A stretch of DNA of 64,000 nt from Sphagnum magellanicum (GCA_021904315.1 CM038912.1:18377061-18441060); one strand, 5' to 3'; shown: positions 27,701-41,989, counted from the stretch's first letter. Numbers and translations are program-made. The notes: generated from the letters alone by a model not told the origin.

Positions 27701-30182
27701 CTAGGACAAGATCCATATCACAAGGGATGAGATCTATTGGAACTTAATTACTATCCATATGCTGTGCAATAGTTTTGATCTGCTTTACTTCTCAGGAGCA
27801 ATGACATCAAGTAGTAACAATTGTGATTGACATTATGTTCCATAGAATCTCTACATCTCCTCATAAAAAACTGCGCTAACTGGGTTGGTATCAGGTGTGT
27901 GCCATCAAGGCACCTGGGTTTGGTGAGAATAGAAAGGCCAACCTGCAGGATCTTGCAGTTGTGACTGGGGGCCAGGTATTCAAACATCTTACCATATGCA
28001 TCCCTTTAATCAGACATTGCAGGTGCCTTGGGCGATTTAGACCAATATGCAAAATACTCCACTTAAAAACATGTGAGCTTTAAGAATTTGTGAAGTTGGA
28101 ACCAGGGTGCAAAATATGTGAGTTATAGTTGCAAAGACATTAGTTCCTGGCCTGACTTGGATTATCCAGTATCAGCTGACAGTGGAATATTTGCAGCTAT
28201 GCAGAGATAGGGCATGCTGGATTGCAAGATTAGAACCAATTATTGGTGTCTGTCTTGTACATACTGATAGTGATCAGGTGGGTTGTATGTATGGTTTCAG
28301 CTCATAAGTGAAGATTTGGGCCTTAAGCTTGAGAAAGTACAACCAGATATGCTTGGATCAGCAAAGAGGGTCACAGTTTCAAAAGATGAAACTATCATAC
28401 TGGATGGTGGGGGTGACAAGAAAGCCATTGAGGAGCAATGTGAGCAGGTATTAAATTCAAAGTTGAGTTTAAGATTGGATTTATTTGTCTTTCAGTTACC
28501 TGGTGTATTTCTGACTCTTTAAACCTTGGCTGTAAAACGGTCCATGTGTAGTTTGTTCCATGCTGAGAATGCATTGCTGAAGGTTTTAGCTGCAATCACA
28601 GTTGTTACACATAGAAAACTAGACTTGTACTGGCAATACAACTCACTGTGTGATGGGTTGATACAGATACGTGAAGCAATAAATGCTGCCACATCAGATT
28701 ATGACAAGGAGAAGCTGCAAGAACGCTTGGCAAAGCTCTCAGGCGGTGTTGCTGTCCTTAAGGTACATGGGTCTGATGAGTATTTGCAAAAATTCTCAGT
28801 AGTGCATGCAGATTTTCTTTGCCTTCCAAACATGGAGCCTTTGTGCTTAACTTTATTGGTTCTCTCACTTGGTTTTTCTGATTGCAGATTGGTGGAGCAA
28901 GTGAAATAGAGGTCAATGAGAAGAAGGACCGTGTGACTGATGCTTTGAATGCTACCAAGGCAGCAGTGGAAGAAGGCATTGTTCCTGGTATGAGTCTCAC
29001 CCAGAGAACTCACTCGATATTGTGAGTTTAAGAGGTGGAGAGAGGATGTGGATATTGTATCCTAGTCTTGCTTCAATGTCTCTGAGTTTCATCATTGAAC
29101 AATTTTAGGTTCTGGTTAGCAAAATCAACTTTTGGCTGTGATGTGTTTGTAGGTGGAGGTGTGGCACTTCTGTATGCCTCACGAGATCTCGATAAGATCC
29201 CAACTGCAAATTTTGATCAAAAAGTTGGTGTCCAAATTATCCAAAATGCTCTTAAGGTGCAATTTACACTCTGGAACTGTTAGGATTGTTGTGAACATGC
29301 CTGGGGCATGTGCATTTTTCTTATGAGAGCTGGAATTTTGGTACAGTTTGGACGTAAAGGCTCATGAAAATGCACTACCAGGTGAAAATAATTTCAGCTC
29401 AAAGTCATTCTTTGCAATAGTGCAAGTTTCATGGAGAACATCACTGACCCTTCAAATCTGGGAACAGATGCCAACCTACACAATAGCAGCAAATGCAGGT
29501 GTGGAGGGTGCAGTTGTGGTAGGCAAGCTTTTGGAGCAGAATAATTTGGATATTGGCTATGATGCTGCCAGAGGTATGTTACCTGTTTTGCATGTAGTAG
29601 ACATGTTCAGCACAACGTTCTTCCTGTCTTCTTGTCTTATTTGACTATCACTCTTACTATGGATCAAGGTCTGATTCCTCTCAGCATTATGATAGAAGAC
29701 CATACAGCTGGCATGTTCTTGACCAGTGGTTCTATCAGATACAGCCTTACAGAAGTAACTGGTAACTGGAGTAGAAATGGCTTGTGTTGTGGACACCTCA
29801 AGAAATCTGGAACCTGAACAGTGATGCTGCTTTATTGTGATGCAGATGAATATGTGGATATGGTGAAGGCTGGAATTATTGACCCAGTGAAGGTTATTAG
29901 AACTGCACTTACAGATGCAGCTAGGTAAGTGATAAGCCAGCAACCTTTTCTCCTCATTTGTGAAAAGGCAAACTTGGAAATGTCAGTAATGTCTGGGATT
30001 TTAGACCCTTTTCATTAGTGTTACTTCTACAGTGCACTTATTAGTGTGTCAATTGTTGCAGTGTATCGTCCCTAATGACAACAACAGAAGCAGTGGTGGC
30101 TGATTTCCCAAAGGAAGAGAAGGAGATGGTTGGCATGGGTGGTGGCATGGGGGCAGGAGGCATGGGGGGAATGGACTACTGA
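24791..30182 (+). CDS. CPN60: mitochondrial chaperonin 60 (HSP60/CPN60)
   Basis: Seventeen exons: 24,791-24,828; 25,144-25,162; 25,434-25,565; 25,774-25,933; 26,522-26,697; 26,848-26,943; 27,114-27,218; 27,359-27,445; 27,549-27,638; 27,895-27,975; 28,301-28,447; 28,667-28,762; 28,888-28,987; 29,153-29,256; 29,468-29,573; 29,846-29,924; 30,062-30,182. All phases agree and the product is 578 residues, the family size. The N-terminus is an Arg-rich, acid-free mitochondrial presequence followed by [11 protein letters not shown]. The nucleotide-binding GDGTTAATV lies at about 115-123, the chaperonin signature [12 protein letters not shown] at 434-445, and a Gly-Met-rich tail (GGMGGMDY) ends the protein. 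It forms the ring chamber that folds imported proteins in the mitochondrial matrix with CPN10. The strong match to mitochondrial rather than plastid CPN60 ([20 protein letters not shown]) decides the type. Exon 2 is only 19 nt. Confidence 0.96.
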
Positions 30183-33100
30183 GGAAGTGATCCATCCTTT
30201 TCCACATGAAATGCACTTCTTTAGAAGCAGAACAGGCTAGAAACTTTAGTTACAGTTGTGGGGTCCAGAAAGCTTCTTTCGATTATTGCAAAAACATTTC
30301 CAGAGTGGTGGTGGACCTGCAAAGAAGAGAGATGTATCGACCTTGTTTTAGTGACTTAGCATAAATCTGGCAGGTTTCTGGGGGCTCATGGTGGCATGCT
30401 AGATTGCAGAGGGTAGCTACAATCGGAGAAGCCAATTTTGTAATCCATGGTTCTCAAAGTTTTGTTTTCGATTGACAAGGACTAATCTGTCTTTCACGTG
30501 GAACTTGCAATTTTGCCGTGACACACATGACACAGTACACCTCTGACTCTGTTCTGTGAAGCTGCACTAAGTTCTTCTCTTGATGTAACCAGTGACCTTA
30601 TGAAGTGCACAAATAGAGACTCTATCTATCAGTGATTAGAAAGGCTACAGCTGGATGGGGTTTATGGCCTACTGTTGTTAATAGTCATGCAAGAAGAATA
30701 TTCATCTTTCAAGAATTGTAAAGACTTTGGTCATGAAGAAGTAAGTGTGTAATATTGTGTTGGAGATGGTTGTTGGTTATTACACCTACATATCCAAATG
30801 TACATATTGATGAAATTCAAATTGGCATTTTGCTTATGGAGAAATGTGACCTATGTACAGGTTTTGAGAAAGTTTGCTGACATAATATGCATTTCATTTA
30901 CTGCTGGCTCTGATCAGGCAAGCCAGCAACCACAGCCTGTGGTTAAGGTAGAGGACCAAGATCTTGAATATCCTTCTCATTTAATGTAGCTGCTCAATAA
31001 GCTGCTAATCAATAAGGTTTGAATTGGACTTGTGAAATCACCAGTTGGAGTATTTTACTATGGATCCAAAGGCACCTATTGCAATAACAACATTCCGATC
31101 ATTGAAACATTGGTGGGTTCAGAAACTCACAACTTGGAATACATGCTGTTGTCAGTACCACCAGGAATGAAAAGAACTATTGGGTGGCTTGAACAAATTT
31201 AGAGCTTGTGGAGCAGGTGTACACAAAACATGCACATGTAATTGCACTGAGGTTTGTTCATTGCCTCTTGAATGTACCGAGTCAAATGTGCATCCAACTA
31301 AGTACATGATGCACACCAAAAGACCTATCGTGATCTTACTGAGCTTTGGACATTTGTTGTTTACGTACATAGTCCCAAGATTCCAAGTGGCACAACAGAC
31401 TGTGCCTTCTTGGAGAATGTTTACATTGTGGTGTCCACAATTTAGGTATGTGTCCAAGAGAACTGACCTCTAATGAGATAGTTACGTGGCACAATATAGA
31501 AAGGGAAGTAGTTGGGCTAACACAAGATGGAAGTTCCAAAAAAATTGTACCATAACACACATGCCAGAGACCTAGTGAATTACCTGAAACCTAAACTTAG
31601 GAATTTTTTGACACACTATTTTATTTGTTAGTGGCAAGATGCATAGTTTTCATTGGGGGCTATTTAACACCCACATCAACTCATGTTGCCATGCAAGAAA
31701 TTGAAATATTTAGAGGTACTCCAGTGTTTGATGGCTAACTTCATATAGGTATTTGTTGGACACACCCAATACAACAAATGTCAAAGTGTATTCACTTGGA
31801 GGATAATGTGTAGTACATGCATTGGTATTGTTCCTTGTTGCATGTAACTAAGGCATACATTGTTGGCCCAACCAATACAAGACCAATGTTGTTGCTTGTT
31901 CCCCATACCTATGCCCATACATGGTTATAATCCATGTGCAATTGAGAATTCATGAGTTGGTGTCGATCCTCTAAACATTGTTACATTTGTGGGTTAGATG
32001 TGTACTATACATGTCTAATTACATTCAAATTATGTATCTATAAAATACACACAAATGCATGTAAACTATAATGAAAATCAAATTCATCATATGTATACCT
32101 CCGTGCCACCCACAAAATGTTAGACCAACCTTAGTGGAAAATCATGTAGAAAATCATGGTGGGATTGCAAAATCAAGCAAAAACAATGAATATGATTTGT
32201 CGTATGTGACCAAAAATGTCATCTTATATTTGTTATAGGCTACAACAAGCCTCAATATAGATTATATTTTGTCGTGTCACTACTTAAACATAAACAAAAA
32301 TCACATAGAACAATAATAATTACTCTTGTTAATTAACCTGAAATCATCATCGACAATTGTATCTACACAACAATGTATTGTCTAATTAATTCCACATTCT
32401 TAAAAAGTACCAAACTAGACTTTGAGCTTGAATAAATAGATTTATACTACTAAATTCAACATTCTTAGAAATTTTATATTGGTGGATATGGGGTTTAAAG
32501 GCCACTAAACAAACAAGTTACACATTTCCTTGATACGGGATTGCATTCCACATGGGTGAAATTGACCCACTAAACAATAACTATGGGTGGAACAAATAAT
32601 GTGAACTAGCTTATGGAATCATGTGGATCCTCCCGTGTTAAGCAATACAAGGAAGACCACATACTTTAGGATCACTACATAATTTCACTTTAATATGTCA
32701 TGGGCAGTACTAACAACAATTGATATGGTCATTACCTATGATTTACATATATGCTCACATGTGCACATATTGTCACACAAATAGTGGTATTTTTCAAATT
32801 GAAGCTAATGGTATGTGTTGCGAAGGTTACAGCTTGCCTGCATCATTCAATACATACCACCATGTTTGTGTAAAATACTCATGTTTTCATATGTAATGAG
32901 GTCATGACATATAAATGTATAAATTTATACAACTTTATCAACTTCCAACCATGTGTAATGTTTAAATTTAATCTCTAAGTTATAAAGTACAATATATTGG
33001 AATTTGTTCTTACACTACAAATCGTTAGGTGAACATAAAGGAAAATGTTCATTATTAATGACACCTTTAATGTTGCAATCAAAATGACCATATGTGCCTT

Positions 33101-36100
33101 CATTTATGGTATCACATTTGAAATATTAATTATATTACATCTAAACACATTATTATAAACCTTCATTCAATACTATAAGTGTTGTGTGCATATGTAGTTA
33201 TTATTAACATAGTTCATTGTAACAAGTACAAGGAAATATGTAGTGTACACTACATCACAAAAGGTGCATTGTCATGCACCTGGTAGATTGGGAATACATG
33301 AAATTACTTAATGACGGTAAAACAAGTGAAATATGTTATAGGTGGAATGGCATAATCTTCCATTTAACATTGCTTACCTAGTTGGGGTAGAATGCTTTAA
33401 AGGACATTTCAATGGAATTACCCTTCTGTGCCAACAACATTGTCCTGCCAACCAATCACCATTCCACTAAACCCACTATTCTAAACCCACATCATGAGCT
33501 CCACCCCCTTTCAACCAACTATTAGATTCATACATGCGGCTAGAATCTCAAATTGCATCTGTAGTATGTCAAGTATGTCAACTAGTCACGCCAAGTTTGC
33601 TCCAAAAATTGGGATGCATTTTTGAACTAGAAACATGAACAATTGTTGAACCTCCCATGCTTACAACTTCTTGCAAACTATCAAAGGGCCATCGACTTGT
33701 TGTAGGAATGTGCATTTTTCCTAAGTTTTCAAGTTCCATGAGGTTTGTTCAAATTCTTTACTCGAAACTCTTGTGTGGAAATCATCTTGACCCCTATGTT
33801 TAAGGGCAAAAGACACACGTTCAAATCGTCATGTTTGTTTCAAGTGCGTAGAGGTCAAAATTGTTACATGACTTGATTTGTAAACCACAACTTGAACAAC
33901 TTTGTGCTACTACAAATATTTGCGCAAGTTTTAAGTCACATGGAAGGAGTTTCTATTGCTACATCTATACAATCCCTTGGGGAATTGGCTTCAATGTCTA
34001 CCAAGGCAAGGTCTTGGCATAATAAAGTGGTATCAAATGTAGCACATGTGGAGTCCATAGTTTTTTTTTTTTTTGAATTTTGAATTTAAATGTTTAGTGC
34101 TTTGGCAATGTAAAATTCTCCATTTGAAAGTAGGAGGCAAATGGAATACCTAACACATAAACTTACAACTTTCTTAATTGTGACACATGTCTCAATTTGA
34201 TCAGTTAGGGTAAAAGTTAGAAACAAAAACATGTGTGTTTTCAATTCTTATAATTGGACATTGTTACGTAGGGTATTAATATTTTTTTTTACAAAACAAG
34301 AATCCTCAATTTTTCCATTTTAATATATCATGGACTTTATAGACTATTGGCAATCTTATGAAATCTTGATAAATTAAAATATTAAACTTACTTGTAAGCC
34401 CTTGTTTTAACATTATAATACCCTCATAATCATACTAGGAAAAAAAAATTAACATTTCACACATGTTTAATAAATAATAAAAGTCCATAAATGTTTTTTA
34501 TAGATTATGACAAAAGATGTCACATCACTTTAAAAGTCCACCTTGTAATGAAATGATGGCATCTTATTTTGAAATTTTGAAATTTGATTCTACAAATGTT
34601 ATAGATTAAAGTTAAATGAATCCCCTCTATAATGTTCAATCATATCCCAACACATATTGTACTAAACTTAAAGGCCCCCCCCCCAACTACCCTTGTGACA
34701 CCAAAAAATGGACACCTTAGTATGCCAAGACCCAACAAACTAGAAGTTACAACACTAATTCATTGTTTGGAGACGGAAGCTCCAACCAATATCATTCAAA
34801 AGAATCACCTAATAGCAGCGATGGTGTTATAAAAACATGGGAAGGCAAGTTGATGCAAGAAGGTGTGAAAATCCAATAATGCACGAAAGAAGGGCACAAT
34901 TACAACTTGAAAAACAAAGGTGGGTTTCATAGACCTTTGTGCATTTTGGGAAAAAAAATCCTTTTTCAAGGTTAATTAGAAGAGGCAAACAATCGATTGA
35001 CAAACCCAAAATGTCCAACTAATGTTTTCTTGAAATAACTTTAGGTTTCCCCTTCTCTTCAACCATTATCGATGGGTTTCATTTTCCATGCTTCATTTCT
35101 AGATTACTATAATGAAAAAGTTGCAATTGGATAATGAGTTAATGAGGTTTTGATCTAGCATTTTTGCAATGTCTTTTATTAACCCCATTATTTTTTCTTT
35201 CATTCCACTCACAACTTAGGTTTTTTTAATCCAACAAATATAAGGTTTGGTAGGAGTCAACAAGTTTGAGAATGGAAGTTGCAATAAGAATAAACAACAA
35301 AATTCAAAAATCTATGTAAAACAACAAGGGTGTGAAATCTGGATGGTGAATGAAAAATTCACTTGTTTTTTAAATAATTTTTATAAAACCACATTCCTCC
35401 CCCTACCATTATGTTTTATGGTTATGATTATGTTGCAATCCAATTTGTTACCATTATTTCCCCCCACCCTAGGTCAAGAAGTTGGATTTGACCAAAATTA
35501 ATAGTAGTGTAAAAGAAGTCTAATCTTTGCTTCATGTTCCATGTGGAAATTGATGTGCTACATATTGGGTCAATTTAGAAAGAAGTGCATGGTCAAAGCC
35601 TTTATGAGGCTTTAACCCTTTTGCAATACCAAAATGCTCACTACGGATGCATAGGTGGTACTTGATCTAGTCTCAAAACATTGCAAAGAAATGATGTTCA
35701 AGAAGGGTAACCATTCCATCCATATTTATGTTGGTGCAAGGTCCATTCTTTGAAAAAGGAAATGGGACTCCTCAATCAATGGTTGAAATATGTGAGGCAG
35801 ATTGCTTTCATTTGATAGGTGTTATGTTCCTAATTGCTACCTAGTGGAATATTGAACAATATATTGGATGGAATCTATTATTCTCTTTAATTAGCAACAT
35901 GTCATTTTCCACATTCTCATATGTTCTTCTTGGCAATTGGCATGATTGTCAATGCATCATTAGCAACATTTGGTAGTGCATAGGGTGGTGGAAGCATGGA
36001 AACATTTAGAGGCCCAAAAAAGCTCCCATGTTTTTTTATTCACCAATCCATTCAGTTGGATAGTAGTGTACACAACCTTGTAATACTAAGGTTGTGCAAC

Positions 36101-38104
36101 AACAAAAGTTGGAATTTATGTTGTGGTGTTTTGTATCCTTGTATAGCAATGGGTACAACTCATCAAGCTTTAACAATAAAAGAAAGATGTTTTCTATTGA
36201 AAAATTTGGGTGTACCATTTCTCTCCTTTGAATCTTCTCCAAATTGGGATGAGGGAATAAGGAGCATGAACCAGAACACAAAAGACATATTAGATGGAAG
36301 AAGTCAAGCAACACCCATCCCACCACCAGTTTACCTTTGATTAGTTAGTTGAGATTGTTACTTTCTTCCCACCTAGTTTTAGCAAATAATTATCATAGGC
36401 ATGTGTGTCTCTCCTCAACTTGTTTCAGTTTTAGTCAAATTACAACCACATTGTGGTGGTCCAAAGAGCAAGTTTGTCCACAATTGAACAACTACAACAG
36501 GGAAAACAATCAAATTCCAAACTTTCAAAGTTAAAGAACATCTCATTCAAGTTTTTCAACGATTTTTAGAACCTTGGGTCTTGGTTTTTAAGAAGCAAGT
36601 TTGGAAAAACACATTGTTCAAACAAGCATTGCATTTGGGTCTTGGTTCAAGTACCACTTAATTGGTTTAAACCAGAGTGGTAGCTTGTTCAAGTTGGTCA
36701 ATTGTGCATTGCAGCTCTTAATTGCATGAATTTTTAAAACATTGAATCTTGAAGGTCAATTCCTAGAAAGTTGGGAAGGTTGTTCTTACCAACAAACTAA
36801 TTTGTTTGTATTGCAAATCAAGATCAACAAACTTGGCATTGTCAAAATTGAGGTTTGTGCAATACAATGGTTAATTAAATAGGTAACAATTTATGGATTT
36901 GTTGGGCCTTTTTTCTATGTTGTTGGAAAATGATGTTTGAAGTAGGTCTCTTGCCATTGTTCTTGAAAAAATATATATATGATGAATATGTGCATATGAA
37001 ACACGTGAAAATTGAATAATTATTGTTGCCATATTGTGGTTTTTCTTTATGCTTGGAAGTTCTTTGCCATGCATAATCATGAATCCTCAATGGTCTACAA
37101 TCGTTTTATTTCCAATTCCATTGTCAAGTACAAAATTTGTTGATTAGTTGTGTGAACATCGTTGAATGGGTGCACTTAGAGAGTGAAATGAATTGTGTCA
37201 ATTCCTTGTACAAAGTATATGTTGCGCTCCAAGCATGAACATGGATTCTATGTCAAATAATGGCATGATTTTGAACTAGTATGAAAGACTTGCATACAAA
37301 TATGATTATTGCTCTTGTCTTGCTTATTGAGTCCATAGTCTTACATTTTATTCTTGTTGCTTTAAAAAACAAAGGACATTGTATATTACTTTAACTATAA
37401 TCTAGTTGGATTCTTATGAATTGGTTTACATTTCTATTGCTAGGGACAAATGTTTAAGGCATTGTGTAATGGTTACAATTGTTCATTATTATCATCCCCA
37501 CCCCTAGGAGTTAACAGCGTTACTAGGATCCCATGTCACTAAGGTCATCAATGTTATTAATGATTTAAATGGTGGTGGTTTGACACATTTGTTAAGAAGT
37601 TTTGCAAGGTTATGCTTGTACTCTCTAACCACTAATTTGTGTCCAACACTATAAAGTCAAATTTATTAGTTGGGTTTGTTTAATCTTCATTCAAGCAAAT
37701 CTTCATATCTGATTCATTTTACTAATCAGTGCAGTGGTTATCCTCCAAACCTATAACTTGTGGCTTTCATTAATATATCCACGTTGATGTTCAAACATTT
37801 TGGTGGATTCTATATACATGTTGGTATGTAATATGCCAATGACAATGACCTAAACGTGATGTATATTGTAGGTGCAACCCCAATCAACAAATAGGAATTA
37901 CTTGGGGTGAATGTAAAAATAGGAAAACCAACTTCAAATAGATTATTGTTTTGAATGAATACCATTTTGGTTTAGTTGGATGCACATCTAGAAAGTTGGA
38001 ATAAGATTTTCAACTAATATAGTTCAAGATTTTTTTTTCTTGTGACTTGCCAAAAGTTTATTAGGCATGGGTGGCCAACCCAAAGTGAACCACTTTTAAT
38101 GAGA
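30183..38104. other. long intergenic region
   Basis: The first few hundred bases are probably the CPN60 3' untranslated region. Beyond about 31,000 the DNA becomes AT-rich and CpG-poor with only short open frames that resemble no family I know. A C run lies at about 34,675-34,684. Dispersed old transposon fragments are likely, but none could be bounded. Confidence 0.5.
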
Positions 38105-39155
38105 CATAACCCAATTCTATTGGCTCTGGGAGTGCAAAGGTTGTAGGGGTGTTATGAACTAGAAGTTCCAAATGCAAATAAATGTCAATTATGTTGTAGC
38201 TTGCTAGTCTAAATGTAGCATTTGCATTTGTCATTCAATATTTGCATGTAACACTTTGTTAAATGAGAGGTGGAAAATATGACATAATCCAACCAACCCA
38301 TTCAAATGGTTTGCCAAGTTAATGGGGCATTTGTCCTCCAATGGCATGAATCCTACATGTCAAATAATGATATGCTTCATAACTAAATTACGTTGGCTCT
38401 AGGACTACAAAGGTTGTAATTTGGTGTTGTGAACTAAAAGTTCCAAATGCAAATGAATTTTTAATTATGTTGCAATTTATTGCCCTAAATTTTACATCTA
38501 CATTTGTCATCTACTATTTATGCATGACAAACTTTGTTGAATGAGAGGTGGAAAGTGTGGCATAATCAGTCCATGGTCCAAATCATCTACTAGGTTAATG
38601 GGCCATTTGTCCTCTAATGGCAAGGATTCTATGTCAAATAATGACATGATTCATAACCCAATTTTATTGGCTTTGGGAGTATGAAGGTTGCAATGGTGTT
38701 ATAAATTGGAAATTCCAAAATCAAATCTATTTTCATTTCTATTGTAGCTTGCTAAATTGGATTGCATATGCATTTGTCATCTAGTAATTACATGTAACAT
38801 AATGATGAATGAAGGCTGGAAAAGTGTGGCATAATCAAACCAAGGTTCAAATGATTTGCCAAGTTAATGGGGCATATGTCATCCAATTGGCATGGATTCA
38901 ATGTCTGATAATGGCATGCTTCATAACCTAATTTAGTTGGCTTTAAGACTACAAAGGTTGCAGCAACATTATGAAGTGGAAATTCCAAATTCAAATCAAT
39001 TTTGAATTATATTACAACTTATTAATTTGAATTTTGCATTTGCATTTGTGATCCAATAATTGCATGGAAGATATTGTGGAATGAAAGGTGGAAAATGTGG
39101 TCAAGCTAGGGTTCCCATGATTTGAGTTAGGTTAATGGGCCATCTATTGTCCAAG
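38105..39155 (+). repeat. tandem repeat, about 272 bp, four copies
   Basis: Units begin with CATAACCCAATT-like sequence at 38,105, 38,378, 38,652 and 38,922, so the spacing is 273, 274 and 270 bp. Each unit then has TTGGCT(C/T)T, an ACAAAGGTTG-like block, AAATTCCAAA or GTTCCAAATGCAAA, GCATTTGTCAT, a GAATGA(G/A)AGGTGGAAA block, GTGGCATAATC, GGTTAATGGGGCAT and GGATTC(A/T)ATGTC. Copies are diverged but full length. A lone fragment of the unit (GGATTCTATGTCAAATAATGG) lies at about 37,243, about 860 bp upstream. Confidence 0.85.
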
Positions 39156-40855
39156 AAGTTGATACTTCTATAGCTAGGCTGTTAGGCGAATCTTGAATTC
39201 ATAAATCATTTCCAAAAGAATTTGGATCATGTAATTTAAGATAAAAACACTTTGCTATACAAATTGAGTATGATGTGGAGATTAAGTGTTAAAATTGTGC
39301 AAGTTTCAAACACTCGATTTAATTGATGGTTATTGTCAACCTTTGTTTTCCATAGAAAGATCTCAAGAGGATTTCTTTATCTCATAATGTTGAACTTTGA
39401 TGGGGCATGTAGCCAGTACCCTACATGAATCAATAAAATTTCATGATTGGGACAATGAGAATGTACACTAAAAAGCCCTTGAGGCTTGTTAGGAATATGT
39501 AAAATAAGTTCAAACTGAAATAAAGAGTATCGAACATTTGTAAAAATCTTGAGTATAATCTTACCAAAGTTAAGTAGTCAATTTACCAAACCTCGGAAGT
39601 CATCCAACCAAATTGAGGTAGGCACCCTAGCAAAATTCGGTAATGTAAATATTTGGTAGGGTCCTATCAAAGTTGGTTGTCATTACTTGTGACCTACCAA
39701 GTGGTTGGTATTGTTGAAATGTTGTAGTTTTAGTTATTTGAAGGTTTAAAGAGACAAGCAGGATAATGGAGATATAAAGGGTAGGGAGTGTTCTTTGGTG
39801 TGTGCCTAGAACTAAACATAATCTTGTATTCAAACTCCATCAATACACATAATTGTTATTGTTTTATTTGATGTTGTATATATGTGCATGCTTCCATTCT
39901 TACTCTATTTTGTTGACCATGGATTGAAGCTTCACAATCTATCTTTACTACTCAGGTATGTAGTACTGTGTGTAGTATGGTAGACAAGAACCTAGTGGTG
40001 ATGTAGAAATTACTCCTTGATAAAATCATCGCAAACATTTGGCAGCCATGCTAAGGATAGTGATGTTAAATTTATAATGAAACTAATTATTATTTATGTG
40101 CCAATGAGCCGAATGGTAGAATGGAACATTAACATGGTGCTTGGGACTTAAACCTTAGTACCTAAACCTTGTAACTTGGCTATTTAAATTTGTTCTTGGT
40201 GGTACTTATATGGGTAAGGGCCATGTTGGCCCTTTGTTTGGCTTATTAGTGGCATTAGGTCACATCTTTATTAAGGTTGCTTAAGGTTGCAATATATTTC
40301 AATAGAACAATGTTATAGCAACATGAATCTAGGTGGTTTAATTTTGTTTATAGACCATGCACCCACAATGTTCATAATATACCCACTACACATGGGGCAT
40401 TTTCACTGGTTCATTTTCATATGTATGGTCATGGGCTAGATGTGTTGTTGAACATGCTAGGCTAGGATAATGGATCAAGGGAATCTATAATATTGCCCTA
40501 TCAAAGGGCTAACAATAGGCTATGAAAAGGCTTTTGTGGGGCTACCATGGACAACCTGAACTTGCTTTCTTTGATTAACCAACTAGCTATTAGATGTATT
40601 AGAGGATTGTCTACAATAATTAGTGACATTTTCTGGGTTTATAGGACTTAAAATTCATTGTGATTAGGTATGACAATTTTATCACATTATGGGTTCAATG
40701 GATATGGAGGATTATGATGTAACATCCAATGGCATTTTGTGGATGTGTTAGATATTGTGTAATCCTTACAATTGTTTTAAAATGATTATGTATTATAACT
40801 ATATATATATATAAAGTTTGTGGTTACAAAATTGTGCATTGTGGTCTTGGGTTTT
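39156..40855. other. intergenic DNA
   Basis: No gene is recognised. It contains a weak SINE-like head at about 40,100-40,160 (listed separately) and a TA tract just before 40,815. Confidence 0.5.
40100..40160 (+). repeat. possible diverged SINE head
   Basis: GAATGGTAGAATGG gives an A-box-like TGGTAGAATGG, followed about 35 bases later by CTTGGGACTTAAACC, a degraded B box. Order and spacing resemble the clearer SINE near 41,690 on the other strand (TTGGTGGCTAAGG ... CTTGGGTTCAAAC), so this may be an older copy. Confidence 0.35.
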
Positions 40856-41035
40856 GCAACTTGTAACCAAGTTGTTGTGAACTTTGAATTAACGTTGCGC
40901 ACTAGATTTTGTGCGGAATCTTGTTTGGATTTTATAGTGTATAACTAGGTCATTGTGAACTATGACCCTATGCACTAGATTTTGCAACTTGTAACTAGGT
41001 GATTATGAATTATGACCTTGTGCGTTGGATTAAGT
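40856..41035 (+). repeat. short degenerate tandem repeat, three copies
   Basis: Related blocks of roughly 50-75 bp begin near 40,856 (GCAACTTGTAACCAAG), 40,936 (GTGTATAACTAGGTC) and 40,984 (GCAACTTGTAACTAGG). The first two continue with TTGTGAACT and then GCACTAGATTTTG; the third has ATTATGAATTATGACC. It is a local duplication with no coding potential seen. Confidence 0.6.
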
Positions 41036-41569
41036 TGTGCATTGTTTGTTTGGACCTATTGGGTTTATCAAATTTGTCCAAAAGATTTTCTACATAATGC
41101 ACTTGGATTCTATGCACTACATACATTGGATTGTGTAATTGATAATATGTGCAATTGGACTTTGTGCACTAGAATCTAAGCAAAGTGATCACATTACTAG
41201 AATTCCAAGTTTTTCAAATTGCGTTTTTTGGTAAAAAAAAACCTCAAAGTGATAGGCATCAAAAGAACCCCCCGGTGTCTAGGACAAGTCGATTTTAAGA
41301 AGTCATAACAACTAGGATGGTTTTTTTGACCAACCGTAGGGTGGTGCTTTTGACTAGAGTTTTTTTTACCAATACCCCTTGACTAGTGGTCAAATGTTAC
41401 CAGTAAAATATAACCAATAAAAATGGTTTATTTACTAATCATTTATTTGAAATGTGGCATCATTTGATGTTGGCACATGGTACCACATGAATGTTGCAAG
41501 GGAATTCATGTATATGAATTTGTATATTTGGTGGTGTATATGATGTTTATTTTGGTCTATGTGTACATA

Positions 41570-41693
41570 TGGCGTAAGGAGGACATAGGTGGGTACTTAC
41601 CAACCTACCATTTTATCACAAGACCTGGGCCACGTGTAAGTTTGAACCCAAGACCTCATTGTAGCATCCAAATGCCTTAGCCACCAAGTTACA
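41570..41693 (-). repeat. tRNA-derived SINE (minus strand)
   Basis: On the minus strand, GTAACTTGGTGGCTAAGG gives an A-box-like TGGCTAAGG and, about 26 bases later, CTTGGGTTCAAACTT contains the B box GGTTCAAACTT. This spacing and order are those of a tRNA-derived SINE head. The complementary boxes lie at about 41,675-41,686 and 41,638-41,649. It does not fold as a full tRNA. The 3' end and tail could not be placed with confidence. Confidence 0.5.
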
Positions 41694-41989
41694 TAACTCT
41701 TTGTTGATAAAACTTGTACAACATTTTGTTTTCTCTTGTTAACTATGAAATAGTTTGGAAATCCCAACTTTGGCATTTTTTTATATTTTAGTTTTTGTTC
41801 AAATGAAGCAAATAAATGCATAATCTTGTAGCTTATTCAAAGATCTAATCAATAAAATCAATATATTTTCTAAATTTTCAAATGAGTTGTAAGAAAATAT
41901 TTTTGAAAATAGCAAATTGATGACAAATTTCAAAACTTGTTAAAATTTAATTCTTCCATTTCAAACTCCATTCATTAAACTAGGTAAGG

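Noticed and set aside
38105-39155. CRISPR array
   Set aside because: Units are about 272 bp with no short identical repeat and unique spacer pattern, and the DNA is plant nuclear.
41638-41690. A tRNA gene
   Set aside because: Only the A and B box regions are tRNA-like; acceptor and anticodon stems do not form, so a SINE head is the better reading.
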